64,000 nucleotides of DNA from Dendrolimus kikuchii (GCA_019925095.2 CM034410.1:15172436-15236435), one strand, 5' to 3'. Shown: positions 42,583-53,668, counted from the stretch's first letter. Numbers and translations are program-made. The notes: generated from the letters alone by a model not told the origin.

Positions 42583-42777
42583 TTAATAAAACTACGTTTT
42601 AACGGTTTTAACAATACTCGTTGACACTTGACATCTTTGTCTTCCGTGATCACGGCCACTGAAAAGTGGCCGAAACGTCGGAAAAACCAAAAAACAAATA
42701 AAATTAAACTAACTAATTAATTAAAACGTAGTTTTATTATGTATACAAGTCGCGAAAACTTAAGAAAATATTATAAA
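42583..42777. mobile_element. PLE ends as a compact inverted pair
   Basis: TTAATAAAACTACGTTTTAA at the left and AAAACGTAGTTTTATTATGT at the right enclose a plus-oriented core with GTCTTCCGTGATCACGGCCA and the GGCCACTGAAAAGTGGCC hairpin. The edge GTATACAAGTCGCGAAAACT matches other PLE copies. Confidence 0.7.
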
Positions 42778-43066
42778 TAGGTATTGTTGTCATGCATGCA
42801 TGAATGCATGATGATAGAATGACTAAACAGATATACAATGCAAACGTGGACGGATTCAGAAGTCGTGGAAGGCCACGACACACCTTCCATGATCAAATTG
42901 ATCGTGTACTAGCAGAAGGTGATGTCACGAGCCTTAAGAAAAGACGAGCGTGCATGACAAGAGTTATGAATGTCAAAGAAGCAAGTGAGGTGTGTAAGAA
43001 TAAGCCTAAATGGCGCTCTGTTGTTCGTGCCTACCCCGCAAGGGAACTGGCGTGAAGTTATGTATG

Positions 43067-43067
<1 letters not shown>

Positions 43068-43111
<44 letters not shown>
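43068..43111. repeat. (TA)n microsatellite
   Basis: Continues directly from a (TATG)n LINE tail, so it probably grew from it. Confidence 0.9.
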
Positions 43112-43113
<2 letters not shown>

Positions 43114-43197
43114 AATGCTCCGGTGGTTCGGCCATGTGGAAAGAATGCATGATGAAAGAATGACTAAACAGAAACATTGATATTTTTGGTCAAATAA

Positions 43198-43381
43198 TAA
43201 TATAATAATATCAGCCCATTAACGTCCCACTGCTGGGCTCAGGCCTCCCATTATAGGGGGAACAGACAGTATACCCGCCACGGTTATCACACGCATCGGT
43301 TATCTCGATGTGCAGGTTGCATCACGATGTTTTCCTTCACCGTTGTTAGCACGTGGTAATTGTAACAATATTCACATTAGG
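43198..43381 (-). mobile_element. S1 SINE, 3' part, 13-bp TSD
   Basis: Minus-strand copy with the GTCCCACTGCTGGGC end and AACCTGC/ACGATGTTTTCC body, lacking the tRNA-like head. TTTGGTCAAATAA is repeated at 43185-43197 and 43382-43394. Confidence 0.85.
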
Positions 43382-43520
43382 TTTGGTCAAATAACATAGA
43401 CAAGAGTTATGAATGTCAAAGAAGCAAGTGAGGTGTATATGAATAAGCCTAAATGGCGCTCTGTTGCTCGTGCCTACCCCGCAAGGGAACTTGCGTGAAG
43501 TTATGTATGTATTGTTGTCA

Positions 43521-43729
43521 GCACTAAACAAGACTGCAAAATAATTTAGGAGTTCATTTTTGGTTCATTGCTCCAGTGACAGTGATCCTTTGAACTACAG
43601 AATTTACCAAAAAACCGTCTATCAATATATATAAAAAGAAAATTTAATGCAATGGTACGCTACCAGACTCCATGACCCAGACAAATCTATTACGCACTGA
43701 AAAAGTATTATTTGAAGAGTTTAACTGTA
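43521..43729. other. No feature recognised
   Basis: Short AT-rich stretch without family match. Confidence 0.4.
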
Positions 43730-44250
43730 TCTCTGAAGTCGATAGAATCGTTGTGATTTGAACTCGATTAAACGAAAAAGCGACACTAAAACGAAAACTG
43801 CTGACCGCTTAGGTTTAGACTTAGGAGGTCTTGTACAGTTACCCTTATAACTAAACAATTTCTTCGATAATTTCCGATGGCCTTCAATAGCCTCTGATGG
43901 CCATGGATAGCCTTTGACGGTCTTCGAAACTTCGTTCCAACCAGGTGTCCCAAAAACACCTTAGTTTCTGAAGTGTAACTTCTTTAGAATGGTTCTGATT
44001 TCAAAACTTGATGAAACGAAAAAGCGACACTAAAAAGAGATAAACACAGAAATCTATAGGACTAAGCCTGCGAGAGAATGAGATAGAATACATTATATTT
44101 AATCATTTAAACACTACTCATAGAGACCGAGTTGGAAATGTTGTGAAGTTTTCCGTTAAAGCTTCAAATTTCGTGTTTCAAAGCTTAAATTATATTATAA
44201 CGATATACGACGTACGAAATTTAGAATCCCTCCCACCTCTTGTCACACTT
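43730..44250 (-). mobile_element. E-family repeat, longest uninterrupted copy
   Basis: On the minus strand: GTGTGACAAGAGGTGGGAGG, TTTAAGCTTTGAAACACG, GTAGTGTTTAAATG, TCATTCTCTCGCAGGCTTAG, GTCGCTTTTTCGTTTCATCA and GACACCTGGTTGGAACGAAG. A 14-bp block (AAGCGACACTAAAA) occurs twice, at about 43781 and 44020, suggesting internal direct repeats. No coding capacity. Confidence 0.65.
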
Positions 44251-44257
44251 AAATATT

Positions 44258-44412
44258 CAAATTCAAATTCAAAATATGTTCCACTGGAGAACACTTTTTG
44301 AAGGTCATACATGTAAGTTAAAATTTAATTTTTACTTCCTATTCTATGTACACCGCTTCGCAACGTGTCGATGCTGTAAAGGAGAAGAAGCGGCAAGAAA
44401 CTTCCCAGCAAC
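44258..44412 (+). mobile_element. I repeat (PLE-like end motif)
   Basis: Starts AAATTCAAATTCAAAATATG, then TCCACTGGAGAACAC, ACCGCTTCGCAACG and GAAGAAGCGGCAAGAAACTT. Next to a TATG-LINE, as is the copy at 51631. Confidence 0.6.
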
Positions 44413-44900
44413 ACATACACAGTTCCCTTGCGGGGTAGGCACGAACAACAGAGCGCCATTTAGGCCCAGTCTTACACACCTCACTTGCTTCTTTGACATT
44501 CATAACTCTTATCATGCACACTCGTCTGTTCTTAAGGCTCCTGACATCACCCTCCGCTAGTACACGATCAATTTGATCATGGAAGGTGTGTCGTGGCCTT
44601 CCACGACTTCTGCATCCATCCACTTTTGCATTGTATATCAGTTTAGTCATTCTTTCATCATGCATTCTTTCCACATGCCCGAACCACCGGAGCATTCCTT
44701 TCCTTACCTTCACCCCGACACTCTCTTTCAGACCAACTCTCTTTCTTACTTTGGTATTAGGAACGCGATCCGCGAGCGTCACTCCGCAGATTTTGCGCAG
44801 TGCTCGCATCTCGACCGCGTTTACTCTACTTTCATGCTCTCTCTTCCATACCCAACTCTCGCATCCGTACGTGAGCGTAGCTACCAGCACCGCGTTGTGT
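44413..44900 (-). mobile_element. TATG-LINE, 480-bp copy
   Basis: Minus-strand frame of about 160 codons from LVATLTYGCESWVWKREHES to ARELC, with RWFGHVERMHDERMTK and GRPRHTF. The TATG tail and last bases are missing, so no duplication can be read. Confidence 0.87.
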
Positions 44901-45002
44901 AAAATACAAGTTAAAAATTAGGTAAATTGATATTTTGGTACCTGCTTATCCCAATGGGCCTTCCTGAAATTCATATTTTTTAAAGTTAGTAGTACAAACG
45001 TG

Positions 45003-45260
45003 ACGGTGGGAAGAGACCGGATGGAATGTCCTTGTTGTCCTGGAAAATGAGACGACTATTAGTGTGGGACGCCAGGCGCGTTGACACTGACAGCGTCCCA
45101 TCTTCCAGACACGGCTATGGTAGATGGTCTATGCACATTTTTGAAACTATCGCAATGGAATCGTGCTTTGAATATGTTCGCAACGCTAAGTTATTGACAT
45201 AGCAGAATTGGGCCCCAAGTAGGCCCTCTGCCTGTCTGCTATACTCCAGCTATAAAAAAA
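45003..45260 (+). pseudogene. LINE C-terminal fragment joined to GGTGG-type tail
   Basis: [20 protein letters not shown] and WDARRVDT match the domain at 6236-6814, and [10 protein letters not shown] follows. The last 50 bases are the GGCCCTCTGCCTGTCTGC...CTCCAGCTATAAAAA tail. A LINE of this kind with this tail would be another source of the SINE's 3' end. Confidence 0.55.
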
Positions 45261-45365
45261 TACAAAATACCGAATATTCATATAGTTACTAATAATTTTA
45301 CTTTTTACAACAACATACAGATGACATATTTTACACAAAAAAAAACTTAGGAATTAAATACTAGT

Positions 45366-45602
45366 TTGCCAGGTGGTAGGGCATTTGCCCAACTGGATGG
45401 CTACCACCCCTGGTCTAAAGTATGTCGTCATAACAACCTTGAGTTGTGTTCCGGCATTAGTGACCAGGTTCCAGTTCCCATTAAGAGAGCAGCAGCGCAT
45501 TTGTAGCAACTTTGCTGTTGCAAATGTCCATAGGCGATGGTAACCGCTTTCCATCAAGTGGGCCGTCTGCCTGTCTGCTGATCTCCTGCAATAAAAAAAA
45601 AA
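45366..45602 (+). mobile_element. GGTGG-SINE, short class, 8-bp TSD
   Basis: Starts GCCAGGTGGTAGGGC with no GC-rich head and ends in an A11 run. AAATACTA precedes and follows it. Confidence 0.86.
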
Positions 45603-45604
45603 TA

Positions 45605-45840
45605 CTATTATAAACATATTTACAAACAAAAGATGTAGTCCAGATCGCTCCCGGTGGGGAGCGTTCCCAAAATGCTGGCCGCGTTCCCGCGTTGTATGGC
45701 AACGCTAATACGTTGCCCTAAATATAGGCCAGCCCTTTGGTCACGGGAGACTTCTTGCAATCGCCTTGAAAGGTCTCGATAAAGTTGATGAGCCTCACGT
45801 CCCCATGGCCCCAAAGTCTCAACCCCGAAAGCCACATATA
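45605..45840 (-). pseudogene. Non-LTR C-terminal domain fragment
   Basis: Minus-strand frame FGVETLGPWGREAHQLYRDL, QRAGLYLGQRISVAIQRGNA and SILGTLPTGSDLDYIF with a stop, the same family as 6236-6814 and closer to its likely consensus. Confidence 0.7.
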
Positions 45841-46389
45841 GTTAGATATGGATTATGTAAATTATAATTCACAGAAGTCAATTTCCTACATGAACATTAA
45901 AACACAAATCTGCATTTGATATTTGAATGAACCATCCAAGACTATACTGCCTTCTTCAATACTACAAAGTCGCATACCATTATAAACTAGCCACTACTAA
46001 GTGTATTAAATATAATAGAAAAAAAAAATCCAATAATCGATCACAATCTCCTTAGTGAGTGTAAACGCATATTTAATAATATTAACACGGCGATGCTAAT
46101 CGCATAATATGGCACACGGACAAAAAGTTATTTCAATAGCAGCTCATCGAGCGAGCAAAAACTTTACCGTTAAAAGTTTAACAAATTCTTATTTAATATA
46201 TTACGGTGGTCTGACGGATTGGAGGTTTTGCATTTGCACAAAAAACCGTTTTTGGGTCATCTTTTGAATGTGGGTTTAATGTTGCAGCGTAATCTTCAAT
46301 CGATCTGGTGTCGAGATACCATGTGCCATTTAAAAAAAATATTGTATGCCTTGTAAGGCGAAACATGTACCCAGCATTTTTTTATGTTT
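45841..46389. other. No feature recognised
   Basis: AT-rich DNA, no family match. Confidence 0.4.
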
Positions 46390-46687
46390 ATTTTATTGCA
46401 GGAGTTCAGCAGACAGGCAGACGGCCCACTTGATGGAAAGCGGTTACCATCGCCTATGGACATTTGCAACACCAAAAGTGCTACAAATGCGCTGCTGCTC
46501 TCTTAAGGGTGACTGATACCTGGTCACCAATGCCGGGACACAAATCCAGGTTGTCCTAGGGGTGGTAGCCATCCAGACGGGCAAACACCCTACCAACTGA
46601 CCGTGGGTTTGTGGGTTGTTTTGTCGCCTCTTACGACAGGTCGCCTGGCCGCAGGAATTTGTATTCTTTCTCCATTCCTGCACGGAT
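46390..46687 (-). mobile_element. GGTGG-SINE, full length with small deletion
   Basis: Minus-strand copy from the T run to CACGGAT. The GACCTTAA-like middle is shortened around 46545. Confidence 0.85.
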
Positions 46688-46742
46688 AAAAAATAATTAA
46701 TGATTAATCTTGAATTAAGTTCGCTAGAAGACATTTTTTTTA

Positions 46743-46860
46743 ATTAGTCTGGGGAAACCGAAAGCCGTGACAAGGCAGGACCTTGGGGGGTGGCACTAGG
46801 ACCTCTAGGTGCTCCCTCTAGGGCTCAAAGGCCACATCCACTACCGGGAGAATCCTTTTA
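46743..46860 (-). mobile_element. R1-type LINE 3' UTR scrap
   Basis: CTGGGGAAACC, GTGACAAGGCAGGACCTTGG and GGTGGCACTAGGACC match the related ends at 14440 and 27600. Confidence 0.45.
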
Positions 46861-47030
46861 TCCCCTGGCGTCTTTATGGTCTAAGTTCGGTACAGCCATT
46901 AAATCAGCGATATGTTGTACAAGACTTCCAGAACATTATACATATCTATGATATAAAATTCTATTATTTAAAAAAGAACAACTGGAATACTCTATGTAAA
47001 CAATGGAGAATATGACACGTTTTTTAAATT

Positions 47031-47408
47031 TTCTCTTTATCGGTTTGTTTGTTTGTTCGGGATTTACGTAAGAACTACCTGGCTGATTTCGATGCGGTTT
47101 TCACTGATCGACTTAAAATCTGCGCCACTTTCTATCCTGACAATCCCGCGAGAATTTTTGTAGGAATTATTTAAAATGGCCAGATTACAAAAAAACGAAT
47201 TCCAATGTGATTTTTTTTAAATGTGTGATAATATTTTATATCCCGCGAATTCCACGGGTATTTTTCCGGGAGTAGTTTGTAGTTGTTCGGGTACATATTT
47301 TTTTTTTATTCCGACACAGTTTTCAGTAAAATGATGGCTTACATTGTGTCCCGCGAATCCCGCGGGAATTGCAAGTCAAGCGTGGACGAAGTCCCGGTCA
47401 AATCATAG
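47031..47408 (-). mobile_element. CTAGG-type repeat, uninterrupted copy
   Basis: Reverse-orientation match to 20474-21243 without its SINE: CGACTTAAAATCTGCGCCAC, CCCGCGGGAATTGCAAGTCA and GGACGAAGTCCCGG. Confidence 0.6.
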
Positions 47409-47659
47409 TATTCTTTTATAATTAAGCATCCAGAAAAAATTAGTTCCTTTGCCTGCTAGTTTGGTCAACTGAACTATCTGTTCACTATGTCAATTTTTTA
47501 AGACTTAAAAAGCTTAGAAGAGACCTGTCAATTAAAAATGATTATTAACCCACAGGTTTATAATTGTTTTCAAGTTCCTGTTTCTAGCCAGATCTTTAGT
47601 CCTCTTAATTTACTTAGGTTATTCGTACATCATTATCTCATACTTGATGACAATCTTGT

Positions 47660-47836
47660 ACTAATATATAAAGCTGAAGAGTTTGTTGGTTTGTTTGCTT
47701 GAACGCGCTAATCGCAGGAACTACTGGTCTGATTTGAAAAATTCTCTCAGTGTTAGATATCCCATTTATCGAGGAAGGCTATAGACTATATATCATCACG
47801 CAAAGACCCAACTTTTTTTTTAACTATTCAATCATA
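47660..47836 (-). mobile_element. CTAGC-family repeat, truncated
   Basis: CTAATATATAAAGCTGAAGA, GCAGGAACTACTGGTCTGAT and GAGGAAGGCTATAGACTATA follow the copy at 63605-63846. It is cut by the TATG-LINE at 47850. Confidence 0.6.
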
Positions 47837-47849
47837 CTAAGTCAAACTT

Positions 47850-48438
47850 ACATACATACATACATAACTTCACGCCAGTTCCCTTGCGGGGTAGGCACGA
47901 ACAACAGAGCGCCATTTAGGCTTATTCTTACACACCTCACATGCTTCTTTCACATTCATAACTCTTGTCATGCACGCTCGTCTGTTCTTAAGGCTCCTGA
48001 CATCACCTTCTGCTAGTACTCGATCAATTTGATCATGGAAGGTGTGTCGTGGCCTTCCACGACTTCTGCATCCATCCACTTTTGCATTGTATATCTGTTT
48101 AGTCATTCTTTCATCATGCATTCTTTCCACATGCCCGAACCACCGGAGCATTCCTTTCCTTACCTTCACCCCGACACTCTCTTTCAGACCAACTCTCTTT
48201 CTTACTTCGGTATTACGAACGCGGTCCGCGAGCGTCACTCCGCAGATTTTGCGCAGTGCTTGCATCTCGACCGCGTTTACTCTACTTTCATGCTCTCTCT
48301 TCCATACCCAACTCTCGCTTCCATACGTGAGCGTAGGTACCAGCATCGCGTTGTGTATGGCAAGCTGGGACTTCTGGCTGAGGTTCTTAGCGCCTAGAAG
48401 TTTACCTAACGCTCCAGTCACACTATTCCCCAAATTCA
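47850..48438 (-). mobile_element. TATG-LINE, one of the two longest copies
   Basis: An uninterrupted minus-strand frame of 190 codons covers GALGKLLGAKNLSQKSQLA, VPTLTYGSESWVWKREHES, RALRKICGVTLADRV-like sequence, RWFGHVERMHDERMTKQIYN, GRPRHTFHDQIDRVLAEGD and the terminal ARELA. This is the region downstream of the polymerase in RTE-type proteins. CTAAGTCAAACTT and CCAAGTCAATCTT on the two sides look like a 13-bp duplication with two changes. The catalytic domains are absent. Confidence 0.9.
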
Positions 48439-48451
48439 CCAAGTCAATCTT

Positions 48452-48819
48452 GTTAGTTTCAATTCACTAAGAAATACGCCGGCGTCATGGAAACGCGAAC
48501 GGAGTATCGCCGGCAGATACTGGTAACCAAATACACTAATAAAATAGATAGAAATGATGATAGTTTTATAATTGTGAGAAAGCGCGTTTCTGTTTGGTTT
48601 ACGAACAATGAGTGAAATCAAAAACGTATTAAGGTTAAGCCGCCGCGTGGTTTACTCTATTCTTCTGAAGTGACCGACACCTGAGTTCATGCACTATTAA
48701 GTAGTTGAAATTTCCATTCCGATTTGTTTATTCATTTAATTCGAATAGTTTGTCATGAATTGTTCTTATCCTTAGACAACTAAATAGGTAAACCGACCCC
48801 GAGCCCGGGCTCTCAAATG
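48452..48819. other. No feature recognised
   Basis: CGCCGGC and GCCGGC motifs near 48480 and 48510. No family match. Confidence 0.4.
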
Positions 48820-48878
48820 GCCGGTTCGTACACCTTCTATGAGCTTATGTCAAATTTTAACCTATAGTAAGGCAAATG
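48820..48878. mobile_element. H element, right half
   Basis: GGCCGGTTCGTACACC then GAGCTTATGTCAAATTTTAA and TAGTAAGGCAAAT. The left arm is missing. Confidence 0.5.
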
Positions 48879-49383
48879 TACGTTCCGTAGGTTATATATT
48901 TTTTTTATTATTAACAACTCTACGGACTCGAGTTCCGTACCCTTTTTTACAACTAAATTTCTAGATTAAATTTTTTGAATTTAACACGCTTATTAGTTAT
49001 TTTGGTTCTTGTTTGATTTTTGTGTTGAGGTGTACGTATCTTACGAGTAACTTATACTAATTTATTTTAGTTTTAATACTAAACTTATACTAATGTAGAA
49101 TGTATCTGTTACATGCTGGTGTTGTGAGGAAGTGCATGTGCAGTGTGGGCCTTATATCTAGACTTATATATATATATATTGTCCTATCTAGTGCCATGTG
49201 TGTTGTTTTTTTCTTTTCCTGGGTTAATAATTTTTAGGCTCTTTGTGTGTCTTGGTTTGTTTGTGAAGTGTCCGTGTAATGCAATGCGGTGGTAGTGCGC
49301 GTTGGTGTGAGTATGTGAATAAGCTTTGTTCCGTAGGTTATAGACACCCGGCCTAAGTGAAGCCAGCTGAAGGACTTTGGAAT
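48879..49383. other. No feature recognised
   Basis: A short (TA)n run lies at 49167-49178; otherwise nothing. Confidence 0.4.
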
Positions 49384-49616
49384 ATTTTTTTATTGCTGGA
49401 GTACAGCAGGCAGACTGACGGCCCAACTGTGATGGAGAGTGGTAACCATCGTCTATAAACATTTGCAACACTAAAGGTGTTACCAATGTGTTGCCGGACT
49501 TGTACATGAGGCTGGAACCTGGCCACTAATGCCGGAACACAAGTCAATGTTGTTATGGCGGCATGCACTAGACCAGGGGTGGTAGCCATCGAGACGGGCA
49601 AATTCCCTACGACCTG
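49384..49616 (-). mobile_element. GGTGG-SINE, diverged, no head
   Basis: Minus-strand copy with variant GCCGGACTTGTACATGAGGC, shared with the copy at 1203-1375, so these two may form a subfamily. Confidence 0.75.
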
Positions 49617-50444
49617 ACAAGGTTCTGTAAACTAATGACCTCATAAACATAAAACTTTCATCACCTCTATGAAATCGTCATTATTATACTGTAATGTAAG
49701 GTACTTGGCCGATGCCCGCAGGTTCAAAAGGCAAACTTATTAAGCCTCAACATGTTATTATGTAGTATATAGCTTATGATTAGCAAACTTGCGGTTCTTC
49801 AACATAAACGGTGCTTTATTTAAAGCCATTATTAACTATTAAACATTAATAGCTTCATGTCTAATAACTTTATAAGTAGGATAAGTTAAAATCTCGATAC
49901 ATTCTCGATGTACCAGGCAAACATGGGGCGCGTGAAAGTCAAGGTGTTGTGTTACTTTCGTCAGTAAGCGTGCACTCTTCCGGGTCGCGGGTCACGGCCT
50001 CCAGTTTCAAGGTTGACCGGCCGATGAAATGACCTGTTTGATGTTATGATAGCCTAGTACTCGGCGAATCAAATAGGGTTATTGTTTTTGTTTTCTGTAC
50101 AGACAGACAGTTTAGATATAGACAATGTAGAAATAATAATAACGGTGGTCATATAATTATAGTATCGATGCGTATATTATAGCCGTTATATTAATGTTCC
50201 TGGTACGATTATTTCAGAAATATGCAGACAAAAAAGTCTGCCAAGTGCGTAACAGTCGGCGTACAACGAAAGGTTTCACAGCGATGACAAACGTCGTCTG
50301 TTTTTAATATGGCGTGTAATCGAAAATATTTCAAAAATTTCTTAACTGATATTCGTCAAATTATTTTTATTTGAAACGCTGATATTTCCCTGCTTATGGA
50401 TTTAAATAATAAAAACTTGTGTGTGTGTGTGTGCAGTTCACTCG
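49617..50444. other. Apparently single-copy DNA
   Basis: GC-richer patch at 49925-50035 without a convincing frame. A (GT)n run lies near 50418. Confidence 0.4.
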
Positions 50445-51480
50445 CAGTAGAAGTGGAACATAGTGTGACAAGGGGTGGGAGGGATTCTTATATTATATCG
50501 TTATAATATATTTTAAAGTACGTTTTGACAGTTTTAAGCGCGGTAATTTTATTTGGTTTTGGTTTTTCCGACGTTTCGGCCACTTTTCAGTGACCGTGAT
50601 CACGGATGACAAAGATATCAAGTGTCAACGAGTATTGTTAAAGTTTTATTTAGCCTACCGCCAACTTGCTAATTTTAATTTTGTTTATGGTTATTATTTA
50701 CTCTATGGAAGCCTAATCTAATTAAATACCGCTTCGCAACATGTTAAGGCTTGAAGAGAAGAAGCGGCGCAAGAAACTCTTCAGCAAACATGCCTAGCTC
50801 TAATAATTTTATATAATATTAAAATGGGTGGAAGGAGAAATAAAAGAAATTATCAGTCAAGTTGGTTTGTGTTCCGTTGCACGCAGAAGGAGCTCACAGT
50901 CTCTTAATGTCTGGCAGCTGGTTTTTGCTGGGTTTGGGTTTTAATAGTTTTGATGATTGGATCCCAAACAGGTGGTACTTGCCAACCATCTTCTCTATTG
51001 AAATTTGGTTGGGTTGGTATTACGTATACAAGTCGCGAAAACTTAAGAAAATATTATATATATTAAAGCTTTAAAACACGGAATTTGAAGTATTAACGAA
51101 CAATTTCAAAACATTTCTAGCTCTATCTGAATGAGCATAGTGTTTAAACTATTAAACGTAATGTATTTTGTCTCATTCTCTCGCAGGCTTAGTCCTATAG
51201 ATTTCTGTGTTTATCTCTTTTTAGTGTCGCTTTTTCGTTTCATCAAGTTTTGAAATCAGAACGATTCTAAAGAAGTTACACTTCAGAAACTAAGGTGTTT
51301 TTGGGACACCTGGTTGGAACGAAGTTTCGAAGACCAACAAAGGTTATCGATGGCCATCAGAAGCTATTGAAGGCCATTGGAAATTATCGAAGAAATTGTT
51401 TAGTTATAAGGGTAACTGTACAAGACCTCCTAAGTCTAAACCTAAGTGGTCAGCAGTTTTCTTCGCTAACACTTTTCGTC
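50445..51480 (+). mobile_element. E-family repeat split by a PLE
   Basis: The first 65 bp (GTGTGACAAGGGGTGGGAGG) lie before 50512 and the rest after 51058 (AAAGCTTTAAAACACGGAAT onward). The copy at 43730-44250 shows the uninterrupted order. Confidence 0.68.
50512..51058 (-). mobile_element. Penelope-like element (PLE) end nested in E
   Basis: Minus-strand PLE with the end motif, the hairpin and a short C-terminal frame (NFNREDGWQVPPVWDPIIK) cut at about 51010, then GTATACAAGTCGCGAAAACT as outer edge. A very AT-rich target hides any duplication. Confidence 0.75.
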
Positions 51481-51630
51481 TAGCCTCCATCCGCCGAGTA
51501 ACGTGCGATAACAAACTTCGTTCCAAAAGTCACTAAACAACGTTGTCAAGATTTTTCTAGCTCTGATTGTCCTCCACACGGCTATGTACTACTAGTACAT
51601 TAAAAAAAATAGTTAACCGTTCAATGTCAG

Positions 51631-52085
51631 TTCAGTTTTTATTCACACTAAACTCTACTGGAGAATATATTTTGAACGTTATAAATACATACATACATAC
51701 ATACATAACTTCACGCCAGTTCCCTTGCGGGGTAGGCACGAACAACAGAGCGCCATTTAGGCCCATTCTTACACACCTCACTTGCCTCTTTGACATTCAT
51801 AACTCTTGTCATGCAAGCTCGTCTGTTCTTAAGGCTCCTGACATCACCCTCCGCTAGTACACGTTCAAATTGATCATGGAAGGTGTGTCGTGGCCTTCCA
51901 CGACTTCTGCATCCATCCACTTTTGCATTGTATATCTGTTTAGTCATTCTTTCATCATGCATTCTTTCCACATGCCCGAACCACGTTATAAATATAAGTT
52001 AAAATGACTTCTATTTTACATACACCGCTTCGCAATGTGTTACTTGCTTCTTAAGGAGAGAAAGCAGCAAGAAAGTCCCCAGTAA
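51631..52085 (+). mobile_element. I repeat split by a TATG-LINE
   Basis: CTACTGGAGAATATATTTTG before and ATAAGTTAAAATGACTTC, ACACCGCTTCGCAATG and GAAAGCAGCAAGAAAGTCCC after the insertion follow the copy at 44258-44412. Confidence 0.62.
51688..51982 (-). mobile_element. TATG-LINE with 12-bp TSD
   Basis: Minus-strand copy encoding about 95 residues from WFGHVERMHD-like sequence to ARELA. ACGTTATAAATA is duplicated at 51676-51687 and 51983-51994. Confidence 0.92.
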
Positions 52086-52122
52086 AATAGCTAGCTAAAA
52101 ATTCTTTTATATTTCTCTGTAG

Positions 52123-53227
52123 ATATATAAATGTAGTAATTATATAAATCAAACCTCTCTGGTAAACGTTCATATACACTTAGTAGTCTCCAACAATAAA
52201 ATTGTCTGGCAAAAAGACACATACTTCAAGATATTACTTACGAGAACTGAAAATCTTATACAACGCATACAAAATGCATGTGCTCGGTATTGCTTTCAGA
52301 TTTCTCGGAGAAGCCACATAACACCATTCCTAAACAATCACAATATTCTAAAAATGGCAGCTAGGAGAAAATTACACTTAGCATGTCTATTATTTGGAGT
52401 GATATCTTCTCAGAAACCTATTTACCTATTTAGCAAAATAGGATGGAGACAAAATAGATCACAGGAATGTACCATTCGCTCTGTTACCAGGCCCTTAGTA
52501 ACAGCCAAGCATAAGACTAGCGCATTTAGAGGATGTTTCAAATATGCTGCTACTAAATGCTGGAATGATATTCCTCCACCCATAAGAGACCTGAAAACAA
52601 TACATTCTTTCAAATTTCATTATAAGAGAAACTTACTTAAGTTGCAAAAAGAAGACCCCATATATAATAAAAACTAATTAGTTACAAAATATTTATATAT
52701 TTATTGCATGCATAGATCTACAAATATAATATATACTATACAAATTAATAAATTATAAATTTATTTATAAAGTTATAAAGTAATATTTATTTATTTATTT
52801 AATTATTTATAAAGTTAAAAAGTATTTGTGATTTATTTACCTGCAACATCGAATGTCAAAATATTATGTAAATTGGCTTGAATTTGATTTGATCATCGTA
52901 CTTTTGTTTGTTTCATATGTAACATGTGTATATAATAAGGGCTCTATTTAGGTTGCTTTAATTTTTTAGGTACTTATTTTTTGTTTTTTTTTTCTTATAT
53001 GTTGATTTTATTTAACTTGCTTTTACCATGGGTCACTTGTCTTTGTAATTAAGGAGGTGGGCACTGAAATTCAGTGCTGTGTCGGACTATGTTTCGGCAC
53101 AGCAAAAAACTGAGTGCCAACCTTATTTCGCGAATTGCGGCACACAATTTCAATGCTATTATTATTATTATAAATCACTGTTAAAGTGTCGCATTTTTAG
53201 AAATAAATATTTTCTTTCTTTCTTTCT
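52123..53227 (+). pseudogene. CR1/jockey-like LINE: reverse transcriptase C-terminus and 3' UTR
   Basis: One open frame from 52123 to 52677 encodes about 185 residues with ENLIQRIQNACARYCF, HITPFLN, ARRKLHLACLLFG, FRGCFKYAATKCWNDIPPPI and FKFHYKRNLLKL, the conserved end of this class of polymerase after the thumb. A 3' UTR of about 550 bp contains a GCTGTG...CACAGC stem near 53085 and ends in a (TTTC)n tail near 53227. The frame is intact as far as it goes. The fingers, palm and endonuclease are missing. Confidence 0.75.
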
Positions 53228-53668
53228 ATATTAAAAATAGTCGATTTCTGTTTTGCTAAAATTTTACACATTTGAGCTACAAACAAACAAACACGAGGAG
53301 AACATAACGAAAACAATGATTCCGTTTGTGTCAAAGTGACTAGGGAACCATAAATACCTGAATCAAAACACCGTACCATTAGTTATAATCTTGTTCCACG
53401 TAAAACGGTCCCTCGCGGTGAAACCTTGTCCACATTATGCTGTAATGTTTACGTATGCTGTACTCTGAGTAGCAATTAACATTAATGAAACGAAAGTGCA
53501 TTCGCAATGCGCTTCTGTTGGGTTACTATGCGTCCAATTGCATTGTCGTGAACTAATTTGTCTGTATTCGGTTTAAAGTGATAGATTAGACTGGTATGTA
53601 GTTTTAACGGGGTTTTGTCCTAATTATTTCTACGTGTATAGAATGTAGACCAAGTTTAAAAAATTAGT
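53228..53668. other. No feature recognised
   Basis: No family match and no convincing frame. Confidence 0.4.

Larger units (their letters stand above)
42793..43508 (+). mobile_element. Composite TATG-LINE locus with outer 12-bp TSD
   Basis: GTATTGTTGTCA lies at 42781-42792 and 43509-43520, outside everything. Inside are a copy ending in TATG (to about 43075), a (TA)n tract, a short LINE piece (43112-43172), an S1 SINE with its own TSD, and a last 110-bp LINE end with TATG tail. All LINE pieces are plus strand. Confidence 0.75.

Noticed and set aside
43068..43111. Origin or regulatory AT tract
   Set aside because: It continues a (TATG)n LINE tail and is best explained as microsatellite growth.
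47870..48470. Long antisense frames over TATG-LINE copies (for example 48042-48470 and 55836-56240)
   Set aside because: They are mirror frames of the LINE coding strand, which has the recognisable motifs.
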